This document shows, piece after piece, positions 1 to 6,566 of a stretch of DNA of 9,876 bases (position 1 is the first letter of the stretch; every line of letters begins with the position of its first letter). The notes beneath the pieces are model-generated. The model made no database searches and was not told where the DNA came from. It was given only the letters and a program-made list of their open reading frames with translations. A program made the position numbers and the translations under genes. Source of the stretch: Akkermansiaceae bacterium (GTDB lineage: Bacteria > Verrucomicrobiota > Verrucomicrobiia > Verrucomicrobiales > Akkermansiaceae); contig JALZUI010000050.1 in the NCBI GenBank assembly GCA_023301545.1, positions 1-9,876 of the forward strand, in the 5' to 3' direction.

Positions 1-65
1 CAATAAAGCAAATCCCCATATTTATCTTTACATCTGGCCTGTATTCGTATGAAAGTTTTCGTCCG

Positions 66-569
66 ATGATTATCTTAGCTGGCGCCCTCAACATTTTCAT
101 TCCCCTCGTTACACTCATTCTCGTAGTAGTAGCGGTCTTACTCGTACTTGTTTGCCTTATGCAACGCCCTAAAAACGAAGGTTTAGGTGCTGCTTTTGGT
201 GGAGGTGTAACCGATCAAATGTTCGGAGCACAGACCACTAACGTACTTCAAAAGGTAACAGTTTGGCTTGGAATTCTCTTTTTCGGTTGCACGTTATTAC
301 TTGCGATCCTTCAGACTAGACAAAACACCGCTGATCAAATCGACACGGGTGTATCTACCGAAGAAGTTGAGAACGCTCCTTCTCTTGTAGAACAGCTTAA
401 CGAAGCTGAAGGAGTTTCTAACGAGCCTTCACTAACAGAGCAGCTTAAAAACGCACAAGCTCAACAAGAGCCTAAGGTAGAAAAAGTTGAGGTCATTGAA
501 ACGGTAAAAGAAGCAGCTCCTTCTGCTGTAGACAAGGCTATCGAGGACGCTGTTACTCCAAAAAACTAA
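66..569 (+). CDS. secG: Preprotein translocase subunit SecG with long acidic C-terminal tail
   Basis: SecG is the small accessory subunit of the SecYEG channel in the inner membrane and helps SecA-driven protein export. The 167-residue product has the family layout. A first membrane helix lies at about residues 10-31. A cytoplasmic loop follows, with the QRPKNEGLGAAFGGG segment (33-47) and the phenylalanine-containing TDQMFG stretch. A second helix lies at about 65-83. Typical SecG proteins are roughly 75-110 residues, so residues 84-167 are an extension. This tail is hydrophilic, Glu/Gln-rich and presumably disordered, and it holds the repeated motif PSL(V/T)EQL at 105-111 and 121-127. The ATG at 66 is the first ATG in a frame that stays open to the left edge. 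No Shine-Dalgarno sequence is visible, but the hydrophobic helix begins right after this ATG. A terminator follows, so the gene ends its transcript. Confidence 0.9.
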   Translation: MIILAGALNIFIPLVTLILVVVAVLLVLVCLMQRPKNEGLGAAFGGGVTDQMFGAQTTNVLQKVTVWLGILFFGCTLLLAILQTRQNTADQIDTGVSTEEVENAPSLVEQLNEAEGVSNEPSLTEQLKNAQAQQEPKVEKVEVIETVKEAAPSAVDKAIEDAVTPKN

Positions 570-600
570 GGATACCAAGCTTCCCCTTACATTATTCAAG

Positions 601-631
601 AAAAAGGAAGCTCTCTTAAGCTTCCTTTTTT
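601..631 (+). terminator. Intrinsic terminator of secG
   Basis: GGAAGCT (606-612) pairs with AGCTTCC (619-625) around a 6-base loop. The stem extends through an A-run at 601-605 paired with the T-run at 626-630. This is a textbook rho-independent terminator 32 bases after the secG stop. It lies only 16 bases before the next start codon on the same strand. Confidence 0.9.
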
Positions 632-646
632 GTTACCCATTTCACC

Positions 647-1849
647 ATGAGCATTCCCCCTGAGCATACAGTAGCGGTCTGGCAACGTTCTGAACACTTC
701 CCACGTAAACCAGATGGAGCGACCTACGGCTTTGTGTTTGAACGTCAGGCGTATGGATTTTCTAGTTTAGCGGAACTCCAACACTCTCTTTCACAGCATG
801 AATCACAGGGAAAGATTCATTACTTTTGGAATCCTCAACAAGACCATCTCGTCCTTACTGAAGAATTCCCTGAACTCCTAGAGACAATCAAACCAGGGCG
901 GATTGCACGAGCTACGCAGAGTTTTCATGACGCTCGGTATAAGCTTATCATTTTCTCTATTATCCTAGCTGTTATCATGCTTCCTGAGTTCAAAAAGTAT
1001 GGTCTTAGCTTCTATCAGAGTCCGATGTTTGGGTTCTACTTTGTGCTCTTTCTCATGTTCATTTTGATTCCCTGTTATGAACAATGGAAACGCCTAAAGA
1101 ATGTCATCAAATTAGATGAACAAAGACTACAAGACGAAGCCGCTGAAATTCGTTTTGATCTTTGGACCGCCAACCAGCCCTCATACTTTACTAAGGCCCT
1201 CCTTGCGGTGCTTATTGGAATCTTTATTATCCAATTTCTCGCTCCTAGCTTCACTGACCTCGTTCGCTTTGACGACTCGCTGCAGCTTGCAGGATTACGT
1301 AAGGAACTGATCCAAGCAGGCGAAGGGTGGCGGCTTTGGACCGCACCTTTTCTACATGGCGGCCCCGTGCATTTATTTATGAATGCCTCTGGCCTTTGGT
1401 ATATTGGTCGACGGGTAGAAGTTCTTACCAGCTGGCCTCACCTACTCTGCTCTTACCTTGTTTCTATCCTTGTAGGCTCCTATTGTTCGCTCGCCTTTAT
1501 CGAGGCCGGGAGAACGGGGATTGGTGCCTCAGGTGGAATCATGGGATTACTAGGGTTCTTATTAGTCTTTGAAATCCTCCATCCCAAACTAGCCCCCCGC
1601 CCCGCTCGCCGACGATTAGTGGCGGGTATCATCCTGATGGCCGTTATTGGTCTTGCAGGATTCCAATTCATTGATAACGCCGCACACGCTGGTGGTCTCT
1701 TAGCGGGAATGGCCTATGGGTATTTAGGGTTTAAGAAATCCGATTCAGTGTACCGACCTAAGCTTTCTAATGTCGATCTCGCCATCGGCGCAGTTTCTCT
1801 CGTCATTATTGTGTTAACGGCTATTTTCACCGTTGGTAAAATTATCTAA
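647..1849 (+). CDS. Rhomboid family intramembrane serine protease with N-terminal soluble domain
   Basis: Rhomboids cleave transmembrane helices within the membrane using a Ser-His dyad. The 400-residue protein shows the core signatures. HLFMNASGLWYIG starts at 242 and carries the oxyanion-side His242 and Asn246. GIGASGG (291-297) carries the predicted nucleophile Ser295. DNAAHAGGLLAGMAYG holds the predicted base His347 followed by the GxxxG-type packing motif. The catalytic residues are therefore intact and the enzyme is probably active. Ahead of the core is a polar region of about 95 residues that I do not recognise. Two hydrophobic helices follow at about 99-113 and 125-143, then a charged linker (145-172) before the six-helix core starting near 183. 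A last helix lies at about 376-397. The start is the first ATG after the secG terminator, and no strong ribosome-binding site is visible. The substrate cannot be told from the sequence. Confidence 0.88.
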   Translation: MSIPPEHTVAVWQRSEHFPRKPDGATYGFVFERQAYGFSSLAELQHSLSQHESQGKIHYFWNPQQDHLVLTEEFPELLETIKPGRIARATQSFHDARYKLIIFSIILAVIMLPEFKKYGLSFYQSPMFGFYFVLFLMFILIPCYEQWKRLKNVIKLDEQRLQDEAAEIRFDLWTANQPSYFTKALLAVLIGIFIIQFLAPSFTDLVRFDDSLQLAGLRKELIQAGEGWRLWTAPFLHGGPVHLFMNASGLWYIGRRVEVLTSWPHLLCSYLVSILVGSYCSLAFIEAGRTGIGASGGIMGLLGFLLVFEILHPKLAPRPARRRLVAGIILMAVIGLAGFQFIDNAAHAGGLLAGMAYGYLGFKKSDSVYRPKLSNVDLAIGAVSLVIIVLTAIFTVGKII

Positions 1850-1888
1850 GTTAGGCGCTGACATCCTAGCCCTCCCACAAAAAAGCAC

Positions 1889-1923
1889 AAAAAAACACCA
1901 CTGTTTGGACAGTAGTGTTTTTA
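1889..1923. terminator. Shared bidirectional terminator between rhomboid gene and serS
   Basis: The arms AAAAACACCACTGT (1891-1904) and ACAGTAGTGTTTTT (1909-1922) pair around a TTGG loop, flanked by an A-run on the left and a T-run on the right. It lies between two convergent genes. The single mismatch is C-A in the plus transcript but a G-U wobble in the minus transcript. The hairpin should therefore be slightly better as the serS terminator. Confidence 0.85.
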
Positions 1924-1946
1924 ATTATACAGCTAATGCCTAGGGA

Positions 1947-3215
1947 TTAACCGATCTTATTCGCTCCGAAGTACGGTTGTAGTGCTTCTGGAATTAAGAT
2001 GGATCCATCCGGTTGCTGATATTGCTCAAGGAGGGCAACATAGAGACGCGGAAGCGCAGTGCCTGAACCATTGAGTGTATGGCAAAACTGATTTTTGCCG
2101 TCTTCGTCTTTGTAACGGAGCTTCATTCGACGTGCTTGGTAATCGCCAAAGTTAGAGCAGCTAGAGACCTCAAGGTATTTCCCCTGCCCTGGAGCCCAAA
2201 CTTCGATATCGTATGTCTTCAGAGCTGAAAATCCAAGATCTCCAGTACAGAGTTCAATCACACGGTAATGAAGGCCTAGCTTCTGTAACACAGACTCCGC
2301 ATGACCGGTAAGCTCCTCTAATACTTCAAAAGATTTTTCGGGTTCTACGATTTGCACCAGTTCAACTTTATCAAACTGGTGAGTACGAATAATGCCTTTA
2401 TTATCACGGCCCGCGCTTCCTGCTTCCCTACGGAAACATGGAGTCTGCGCGACCATCTTAACGGGCATTTCATCCTGCTTAAGGATCGTATCACGGTAGA
2501 TATTCGTCACGGGAACTTCTGCTGTCGGAGCGAGGAAAAGCCCGTCTTTTTCAAAGCCGTACATATCATCCTCGAACTTAGGTAACTGTCCGGTTCCATA
2601 CATACATTCGCGACGAATAAGGTGCGGTACATTCACCTCTTGGTATCCGTTTTCGATTGTTTGGGTATTGAGGAGGAAATTAATAAGAGCGCGCTGAAGG
2701 CGTGCTCCGTAGCCTCGGTAGAGTGCATAGCCGCTTCCTGTAATCTTCGCCGCGGCGTCGAAATCGATCATCCCGTGTAGCTCTGCTAGCTCTACGTGAT
2801 CTTTGGGCTCGTTTACGACTGGTTTCTCTCCCCAGACTTTAGTCTCAGGGTTAGATTCTTCATCTTCTCCTACCGGGCAATCGTTATGCGGAAGGTTTGG
2901 AATCGTAAGGAGGAGCTCTTCTTGGCGATCTCCAGCCTTGTTCCCTTCTTCCTCTAATTCTTTGATTTGATCACCGATCGCTTTCACTTCTTCCTCGATG
3001 CGAGACGTGTCTTCGCCCTGACCTCGGAGCATTCCGATTTCTTTGGACTTCTTCTTACGCTGAGACTGGAGCTCTTGCTTTTTAGTCTCGGCTACGCGGC
3101 GGACTTCGTCACACTCTAGCACCTCATCGACACAATCAGCGGAGCTGCTACAGCGAGTATTGAGACGGGCCTTGATCGTCTCTACGTCATCTCGAAATTG
3201 TTTGATATCTAACAT
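1947..3215 (-). CDS. serS: Seryl-tRNA synthetase
   Basis: SerRS charges tRNA-Ser (and tRNA-Sec where present) with serine in the cytoplasm. The 422-residue product from this start has the usual bacterial length. It begins MLDIKQFRDD, the characteristic SerRS N-terminus. It continues with a long charged helical arm (about residues 25-100, rich in Lys/Glu/Gln) that forms the tRNA-binding coiled coil. The class II catalytic domain follows, with TAEVPVTN, motif 2 (CFRREAGSAGRDNKGIIRTHQF) and motif 3 (NGSGTALPRLYVALLEQYQ) near the C-terminus. An in-frame ATG 12 codons upstream (3249-3251) would add MWSSSMLMHSFE, which is not typical of the family, so I prefer 3215. Neither start has a clear Shine-Dalgarno sequence. 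The gene is monocistronic: it is divergent from the DUF1232 gene and ends at a shared terminator. Confidence 0.95.
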   Translation of the reverse strand: MLDIKQFRDDVETIKARLNTRCSSSADCVDEVLECDEVRRVAETKKQELQSQRKKKSKEIGMLRGQGEDTSRIEEEVKAIGDQIKELEEEGNKAGDRQEELLLTIPNLPHNDCPVGEDEESNPETKVWGEKPVVNEPKDHVELAELHGMIDFDAAAKITGSGYALYRGYGARLQRALINFLLNTQTIENGYQEVNVPHLIRRECMYGTGQLPKFEDDMYGFEKDGLFLAPTAEVPVTNIYRDTILKQDEMPVKMVAQTPCFRREAGSAGRDNKGIIRTHQFDKVELVQIVEPEKSFEVLEELTGHAESVLQKLGLHYRVIELCTGDLGFSALKTYDIEVWAPGQGKYLEVSSCSNFGDYQARRMKLRYKDEDGKNQFCHTLNGSGTALPRLYVALLEQYQQPDGSILIPEALQPYFGANKIG

Positions 3216-3293
3216 TTCAAAGCTGTGCATAAGCATGGAACTCGACCACATAAAGAAAAAATTGACCTGATTACAAAATAGGGTGTGACTTTA

Positions 3294-3322
3294 TACCCCC
3301 TATACTATGATCTATAGGGGTA
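3294..3322 (+). promoter_or_regulatory. Inverted repeat directly upstream of the DUF1232-like gene
   Basis: TACCCCCTATA (3294-3304) is an inverted repeat of TATAGGGGTA (3313-3322) with one extra C, separated by 8 bases. It ends right against the ATG at 3323. The only purine-rich, ribosome-binding-site-like bases (AGGGG, 3316-3320) lie in its right arm. It could be a translation-controlling hairpin or a protein-binding operator in the 107-base divergent region with serS. Its function is inferred from position only. Confidence 0.45.
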
Positions 3323-3553
3323 ATGAAGAAACTATTAGCAATTATTGGCGCCGTAATCTCCACCATCTATCTTATTAACCCAACTGCAGGAATGTTTGAA
3401 CTCGTTCCGGATGTTATCCCTTTTATCGGGAACATTGATGAGGCCGCTGTAACAGCGCTCCTCATTGGCTGTCTTAAAGTTGTGGGCTTTGACCCTCTCA
3501 GCATCTTTGGATCTAAGAAAGAGGAAGACGAAGACGTCATCGACGTTGAATAA
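3323..3553 (+). CDS. Small DUF1232/YkvA-like membrane protein
   Basis: The 76-residue protein has two hydrophobic segments, at about residues 3-20 and 40-56. Between them is the sequence LVPDVIPFIGNIDEAAV (27-43), which matches the core of the DUF1232 (YkvA-like) family: a PD.IP..G..D motif joining two short helices. The biochemical role of that family is not established. The C-terminus is a highly acidic tail (KKEEDEDVIDVE). The ATG follows an inverted repeat and lies 107 bases from the preferred serS start on the opposite strand. The stop is 5 bases from the stop of the convergent EamA gene, with no conventional terminator in the gap. I am confident that it is a real gene and reasonably confident of the family. 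Confidence 0.75.
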   Translation: MKKLLAIIGAVISTIYLINPTAGMFELVPDVIPFIGNIDEAAVTALLIGCLKVVGFDPLSIFGSKKEEDEDVIDVE

Positions 3554-3558
3554 GGTTC

Positions 3559-4485
3559 TTACTCCTTTAGCTTCGAGTTCAGCCTCGTAGCTAAAAGCAT
3601 AGCCGTTGCCACCAGCGCGGTCCCTATTACAATCCAGAGCGATAATTGGTCTTGGGGAATAAATATAACCGACAAGATCACGCCTGAGATTGGAATAAGG
3701 AATCGATACGTTGCCAGTAATGATACGGAGTAACGAGTCGAGAGCTCATTCCAGATGGTAAAGGACGTTGCAGAAACAAAGGCGAGGTAGATTGTAATAA
3801 TAGTCACCTGCGTATCGAATAACACGGGAGTATCTCCAGCTGCGGGGCTTCCGAGTGCACATAATCCCAGCCCACCGATGAACAGCGAGTAGCCTGTAGC
3901 GGAACGAGTACTCATTGTAAGCTTTACCTTACCAAAAATTAGGACGGCAAGGCTCCCGCACAAATTAGCGGCTAGCATCAGACCTACCGCCAAAATCGCA
4001 TTACGTGAGGAATCTTCCGGCGAATAAACAGCGAGCCCTACCCCCATTGCTCCTATGATAATAATTCCCCAGACCTTCCATCCGCCCCATGTCGCTTTGC
4101 CAAAGAAGGGCGCCAGCAAGAGCCACCAAAAACTGCCACTAGCCGTCATCAGTGAACATAAACTCCCACTCCCAAAGAGTATGGCCGTGTAGAACAAGAC
4201 GTACTGTAAGAAGGTTTGGCACAGAACCATCGCGAGGATATAGCGCAAAGGAGTCTGCTTTAATTGGCTCCAAGGCGACTTCGCTAAGATTAAAAGTGCC
4301 GCTCCTGCGAGAGAAAAACGAATCCCCGCAGCCCACCAACGCGTGAATGAGGAGACCTCTAAACCCTGCGCAGCCCAATTACCGTAAATCGTCTTAATAG
4401 TAGGAAAGGCGCTTCCCCACAACAAGGCACAAACGGCAACTCCTAATGCCGCTTTCCAGAGCGAGTGCTTAGGTTCTTCGCTCAT
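3559..4485 (-). CDS. EamA/DMT-superfamily permease
   Basis: This is an inner-membrane transporter of the drug/metabolite transporter superfamily. The 308-residue protein is almost entirely hydrophobic, with about ten predicted helices in two EamA repeats (about residues 12-145 and 160-300). The first repeat starts with the typical ALLWGSAFPTIK stretch (20-31). The second contains the usual SLLATYRFLIPISGVILS segment near its end. Family members export amino acids, nucleobases and other metabolites or drugs, but the substrate here cannot be predicted. The start codon overlaps the stop of the upstream ABC ATPase gene as ATGA (4482-4485), so the two are probably translationally coupled. A hairpin-forming sequence lies in the last codons. 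Confidence 0.88.
   Translation of the reverse strand: MSEEPKHSLWKAALGVAVCALLWGSAFPTIKTIYGNWAAQGLEVSSFTRWWAAGIRFSLAGAALLILAKSPWSQLKQTPLRYILAMVLCQTFLQYVLFYTAILFGSGSLCSLMTASGSFWWLLLAPFFGKATWGGWKVWGIIIIGAMGVGLAVYSPEDSSRNAILAVGLMLAANLCGSLAVLIFGKVKLTMSTRSATGYSLFIGGLGLCALGSPAAGDTPVLFDTQVTIITIYLAFVSATSFTIWNELSTRYSVSLLATYRFLIPISGVILSVIFIPQDQLSLWIVIGTALVATAMLLATRLNSKLKE
3566..3595. other. Hairpin-forming sequence at the 3' end of the EamA gene
   Basis: TTTAGCT and CGAG (3566-3572, 3574-3577) pair with CTCG and AGCTAAA (3584-3587, 3589-3595), with one mismatch and a 6-base loop. It lies just past the DUF1232 stop and inside the EamA 3' coding end. It could slow transcription of either convergent gene. 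No U-tract follows on either strand, so I do not call it an intrinsic terminator. Confidence 0.35.
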
Positions 4486-5501
4486 TCCTCGGAGGCTACT
4501 TTTTCACCCTTTGGAAGCAGTGCGTCAAGATTATCGACACAACACGGGTCGGGCGCCACATAATGGTTCGGTGAAATCTCTACAGGGGTCATATCGAGCC
4601 CTATCGTTTCTTCATAGCTGGGGTGGTTGATACGATATCCAAAGGCACTCCCCTTAGGTGGATCCAGAGGTGTCGGAACATCCCCATCAATCAATACGCG
4701 CTTACTACGGGCACGAGGATCGGGGTTCGGAATTGATTGGATCAGGGCTTTTGTATAAGCATGCTTGGGAGCAGAATAAATCGCCTCAGAACTCGCCTGC
4801 TCCACTATTTTTCCAAGATACATCACCGCCACCCGGTCACTGATATGCTTCACTACCGAAAGGTTATGAGCAATGAACAGATAGCTCATCTTAAACTCCT
4901 CTTGGAGTTCCATTAACAGATTGAGAACCTGAGCCTGCACCGAGACATCAAGAGCTGATACGGGTTCGTCTAGAACCATGAGCTTAGGCTGCACCGCTAA
5001 TGCGCGGGCGATCCCGATTCGTTGACGTTGTCCACCTGAGAATTCAAAGGCGTACTTGCTAGCGGCCTTGCGCGGCAATCCAACTTTATCGAGTAAGTAA
5101 TTCACCTTTTCTGCGCGCTCCCGTGCGCTGCAAGTCTTATGGATAATAAAGGGCTCAGATAATAATTCACTAACCGTCATTTTCGAGTTTAGCGATTCTG
5201 AAGGGTCTTGAAAAACCATTTGAAGATCCCTCCGTAGGGGCCGAAGCTTCATCTCTGAATAGTTTGAAATATCATGACCCTGGAAGGTAATGCTACCGCT
5301 CGTTGGCTTTAGTAAGCGTACGATACTCTTCCCGAGGGTCGATTTTCCACAGCCTGACTCCCCTACTAGCCCTAGGGTTTCGCCCTCTCCGATCTCAAAG
5401 GAAATCCCATCTACAGCCTTCACCTCTCCCACCTGCTTTTTCATCACCCCGCCCATAACGGGGTAGTACATCTTCAGGTTATTTACGGAGAGCAAACTCA
5501 T
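4482..5501 (-). CDS. OppF/DppF-type peptide ABC transporter ATP-binding protein (orphan)
   Basis: This is an ATPase subunit of the kind that powers import of oligopeptides, dipeptides or nickel. All nucleotide-binding elements are present in the 339-residue protein: Walker A GESGCGKST (47-55), Q-loop Gln98 in VFQDP, signature SGGQRQR (155-161), Walker B LMVLDEP (174-180), D-loop SALD (182-185) and switch His212. The early segment MYYPVMGGVMKKQVGEVKAVDG is typical of OppF rather than OppD. The C-terminal peptide-transporter extension begins at HAYTKALIQSIP (247-258). The usual Cys motif (GC.F..RCP) is replaced by GSAFGYRINHP (284-294), and a CC pair appears at 320-321. No cognate permease, substrate-binding protein or OppD partner is adjacent; an EamA permease follows with an ATGA overlap. 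The start is supported by the conserved N-terminus and a weak upstream TTGGAAC. Confidence 0.9.
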   Translation of the reverse strand: MSLLSVNNLKMYYPVMGGVMKKQVGEVKAVDGISFEIGEGETLGLVGESGCGKSTLGKSIVRLLKPTSGSITFQGHDISNYSEMKLRPLRRDLQMVFQDPSESLNSKMTVSELLSEPFIIHKTCSARERAEKVNYLLDKVGLPRKAASKYAFEFSGGQRQRIGIARALAVQPKLMVLDEPVSALDVSVQAQVLNLLMELQEEFKMSYLFIAHNLSVVKHISDRVAVMYLGKIVEQASSEAIYSAPKHAYTKALIQSIPNPDPRARSKRVLIDGDVPTPLDPPKGSAFGYRINHPSYEETIGLDMTPVEISPNHYVAPDPCCVDNLDALLPKGEKVASEE

Positions 5502-5600
5502 GGTTGTTCCAAGCTAGATCTCCATTCACAGAGATCAACATAAATTTCACCAGGGAGCCAAAAATCATGCCTGACGGGCTAACGCTCAAGAGCCTAAACT

Positions 5601-6518
5601 TTATGTCAAAGCACCAGTAACTAATAGAGTCTGGAAATTAGGAGCTTCGGTTTCTTTATCAACAATGGCGCTTTCTAAATTCGTAAACCCAGCTTGTTTT
5701 GCCATCTTGATTAGTTCCAGCTCCGTAAAACCAAGCCAAATGTCTCCGTACAATTCTTTAGCTTGGTCAAAGTTGTGCTGCAGGAGGTCGAGAATGATGA
5801 GTGTTCCTCCTGGTTTTAGGATCTTGGCCGCTGATTTGAGAGCCCCTTGGGGATCTAAGGCGTGATGAAGAGCTTGAGAAAAAATGACTAGGTCAGCCGT
5901 ATTTTCATCAACCGGGGGCTTTTGTAAATCTCCTAGGCGGTATTCTAGGTTCTTAAGTTCATGCTCTTTAGCTAAGGCACTGCCATATTCCACCATTTTT
6001 GCCGAATGATCAACGGCGATCACTTGGTCCGACTTCTGCGCAAGTAGTTGCGACAGAGTCCCTTCCCCTGCGCCTAGATCGACTACGACCCCAAAGTTGG
6101 TGATTTTAAGAATCCCTTCTGCCAGTGATTTCCACGAACGACCAGGAACGTATTGCTTCCCGAACTTCCCAGCTAGCTTATCAAAATAGGCTCGCGCTTG
6201 GTCTCTCCGCTTCATCAAAATGTATTCCAGAGTATCTAAATCTTGCTTCGCCTCAGGGAGTTCTTTAATCGCCGCTTGTACCAGTTCGCGTACTTCTTCG
6301 GGGAGTTGGCTAGAGTAGATATTACTTTTCCCCACCCGCTTATCGCTAACCGCTTCGCCTTTCTTTAAGAGTGCGAGCTGGCTGGAAATCCGTGACTGCC
6401 CCATCGAAAGTACCTCCTGTAACTCGGCGACTGAGAGCGGCTCCAGCTCTAACATCGCGAGAATTCGAAGCCGAGTCGGATCGGAGATAAGTTTAAATAA
6501 AAATAGAATTGACGACAT
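5601..6518 (-). CDS. ArsR-family HTH regulator fused to SAM-dependent methyltransferase (SahR-like)
   Basis: Residues 1-70 of the 305-residue product form an ArsR-type winged helix. It starts LFKLISDPTRLRILAML, has the recognition region MGQSRISSQLALLKKGEAV, and the wing KRVGKSNIYS. Residues about 110-300 are a class I methyltransferase domain with SAM-binding motif I VVDLGAGEG (145-153), the acidic VIAVDHS (167-172 region), FSQALHHALDP and LKPGGTLIILD. This architecture, divergent from metK, matches SahR, the regulator of SAM-cycle genes described in Proteobacteria, where the methyltransferase-like domain is thought to sense S-adenosylhomocysteine. A longer TTG start at 6539 is possible, but the ATG at 6518 gives the normal ArsR N-terminus. 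The product probably represses metK and its own gene through the intervening palindrome. That target is inferred. The catalytic activity of the methyltransferase domain is unknown. Confidence 0.85.
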   Translation of the reverse strand: MSSILFLFKLISDPTRLRILAMLELEPLSVAELQEVLSMGQSRISSQLALLKKGEAVSDKRVGKSNIYSSQLPEEVRELVQAAIKELPEAKQDLDTLEYILMKRRDQARAYFDKLAGKFGKQYVPGRSWKSLAEGILKITNFGVVVDLGAGEGTLSQLLAQKSDQVIAVDHSAKMVEYGSALAKEHELKNLEYRLGDLQKPPVDENTADLVIFSQALHHALDPQGALKSAAKILKPGGTLIILDLLQHNFDQAKELYGDIWLGFTELELIKMAKQAGFTNLESAIVDKETEAPNFQTLLVTGALT

Positions 6519-6545
6519 AAGAAACAGTTGTAGGTTCAAATCAAC

Positions 6546-6557
6546 ATATCAAGATAT
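6546..6557. promoter_or_regulatory. Palindromic candidate operator between the ArsR-methyltransferase gene and metK
   Basis: ATATC-AA-GATAT is a perfect 5+5 bp inverted repeat. It lies in the 48-base gap between the two divergent start codons, 9 bases before the metK ATG. It overlaps a possible metK -10 element (TATAAC, 6555-6560). ArsR-type dimers bind short AT-rich dyads of this kind, so it is a natural operator for the adjacent regulator. No second copy was noticed before ahcY. Confidence 0.6.
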
Positions 6558-6566
6558 AACGATAAC

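Noticed and set aside
49..69. Short upstream ORF (MKVFVR) whose stop overlaps the secG start
   Set aside because: Six codons with no ribosome-binding site, and the arrangement is easily due to chance. The left edge prevents judging the leader.
3216..3251. Longer serS start adding 12 residues
   Set aside because: SerRS proteins start with MLDI.  .R, exactly as at 3215; the added residues look like leader sequence.
5517..5536. Six-bp inverted repeat GATCTC/GAGATC upstream of the ABC ATPase gene
   Set aside because: Short stem, 8-base loop, no U-tract and no adjacent regulator. It could arise by chance, so it was not annotated.
6519..6539. Seven-codon longer start (TTG at 6539) for the ArsR-methyltransferase gene
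   Set aside because: The ATG at 6518 gives the usual short N-terminus before the DPTRLRIL helix. The TTG start has no ribosome-binding site and would leave only 27 bases to metK.
6519..6566. SAM or SAH riboswitch ahead of metK
   Set aside because: The gap is only 48 bases and contains a simple palindrome. It is too short for known SAM riboswitch classes in addition to a promoter, and no riboswitch core was recognised.
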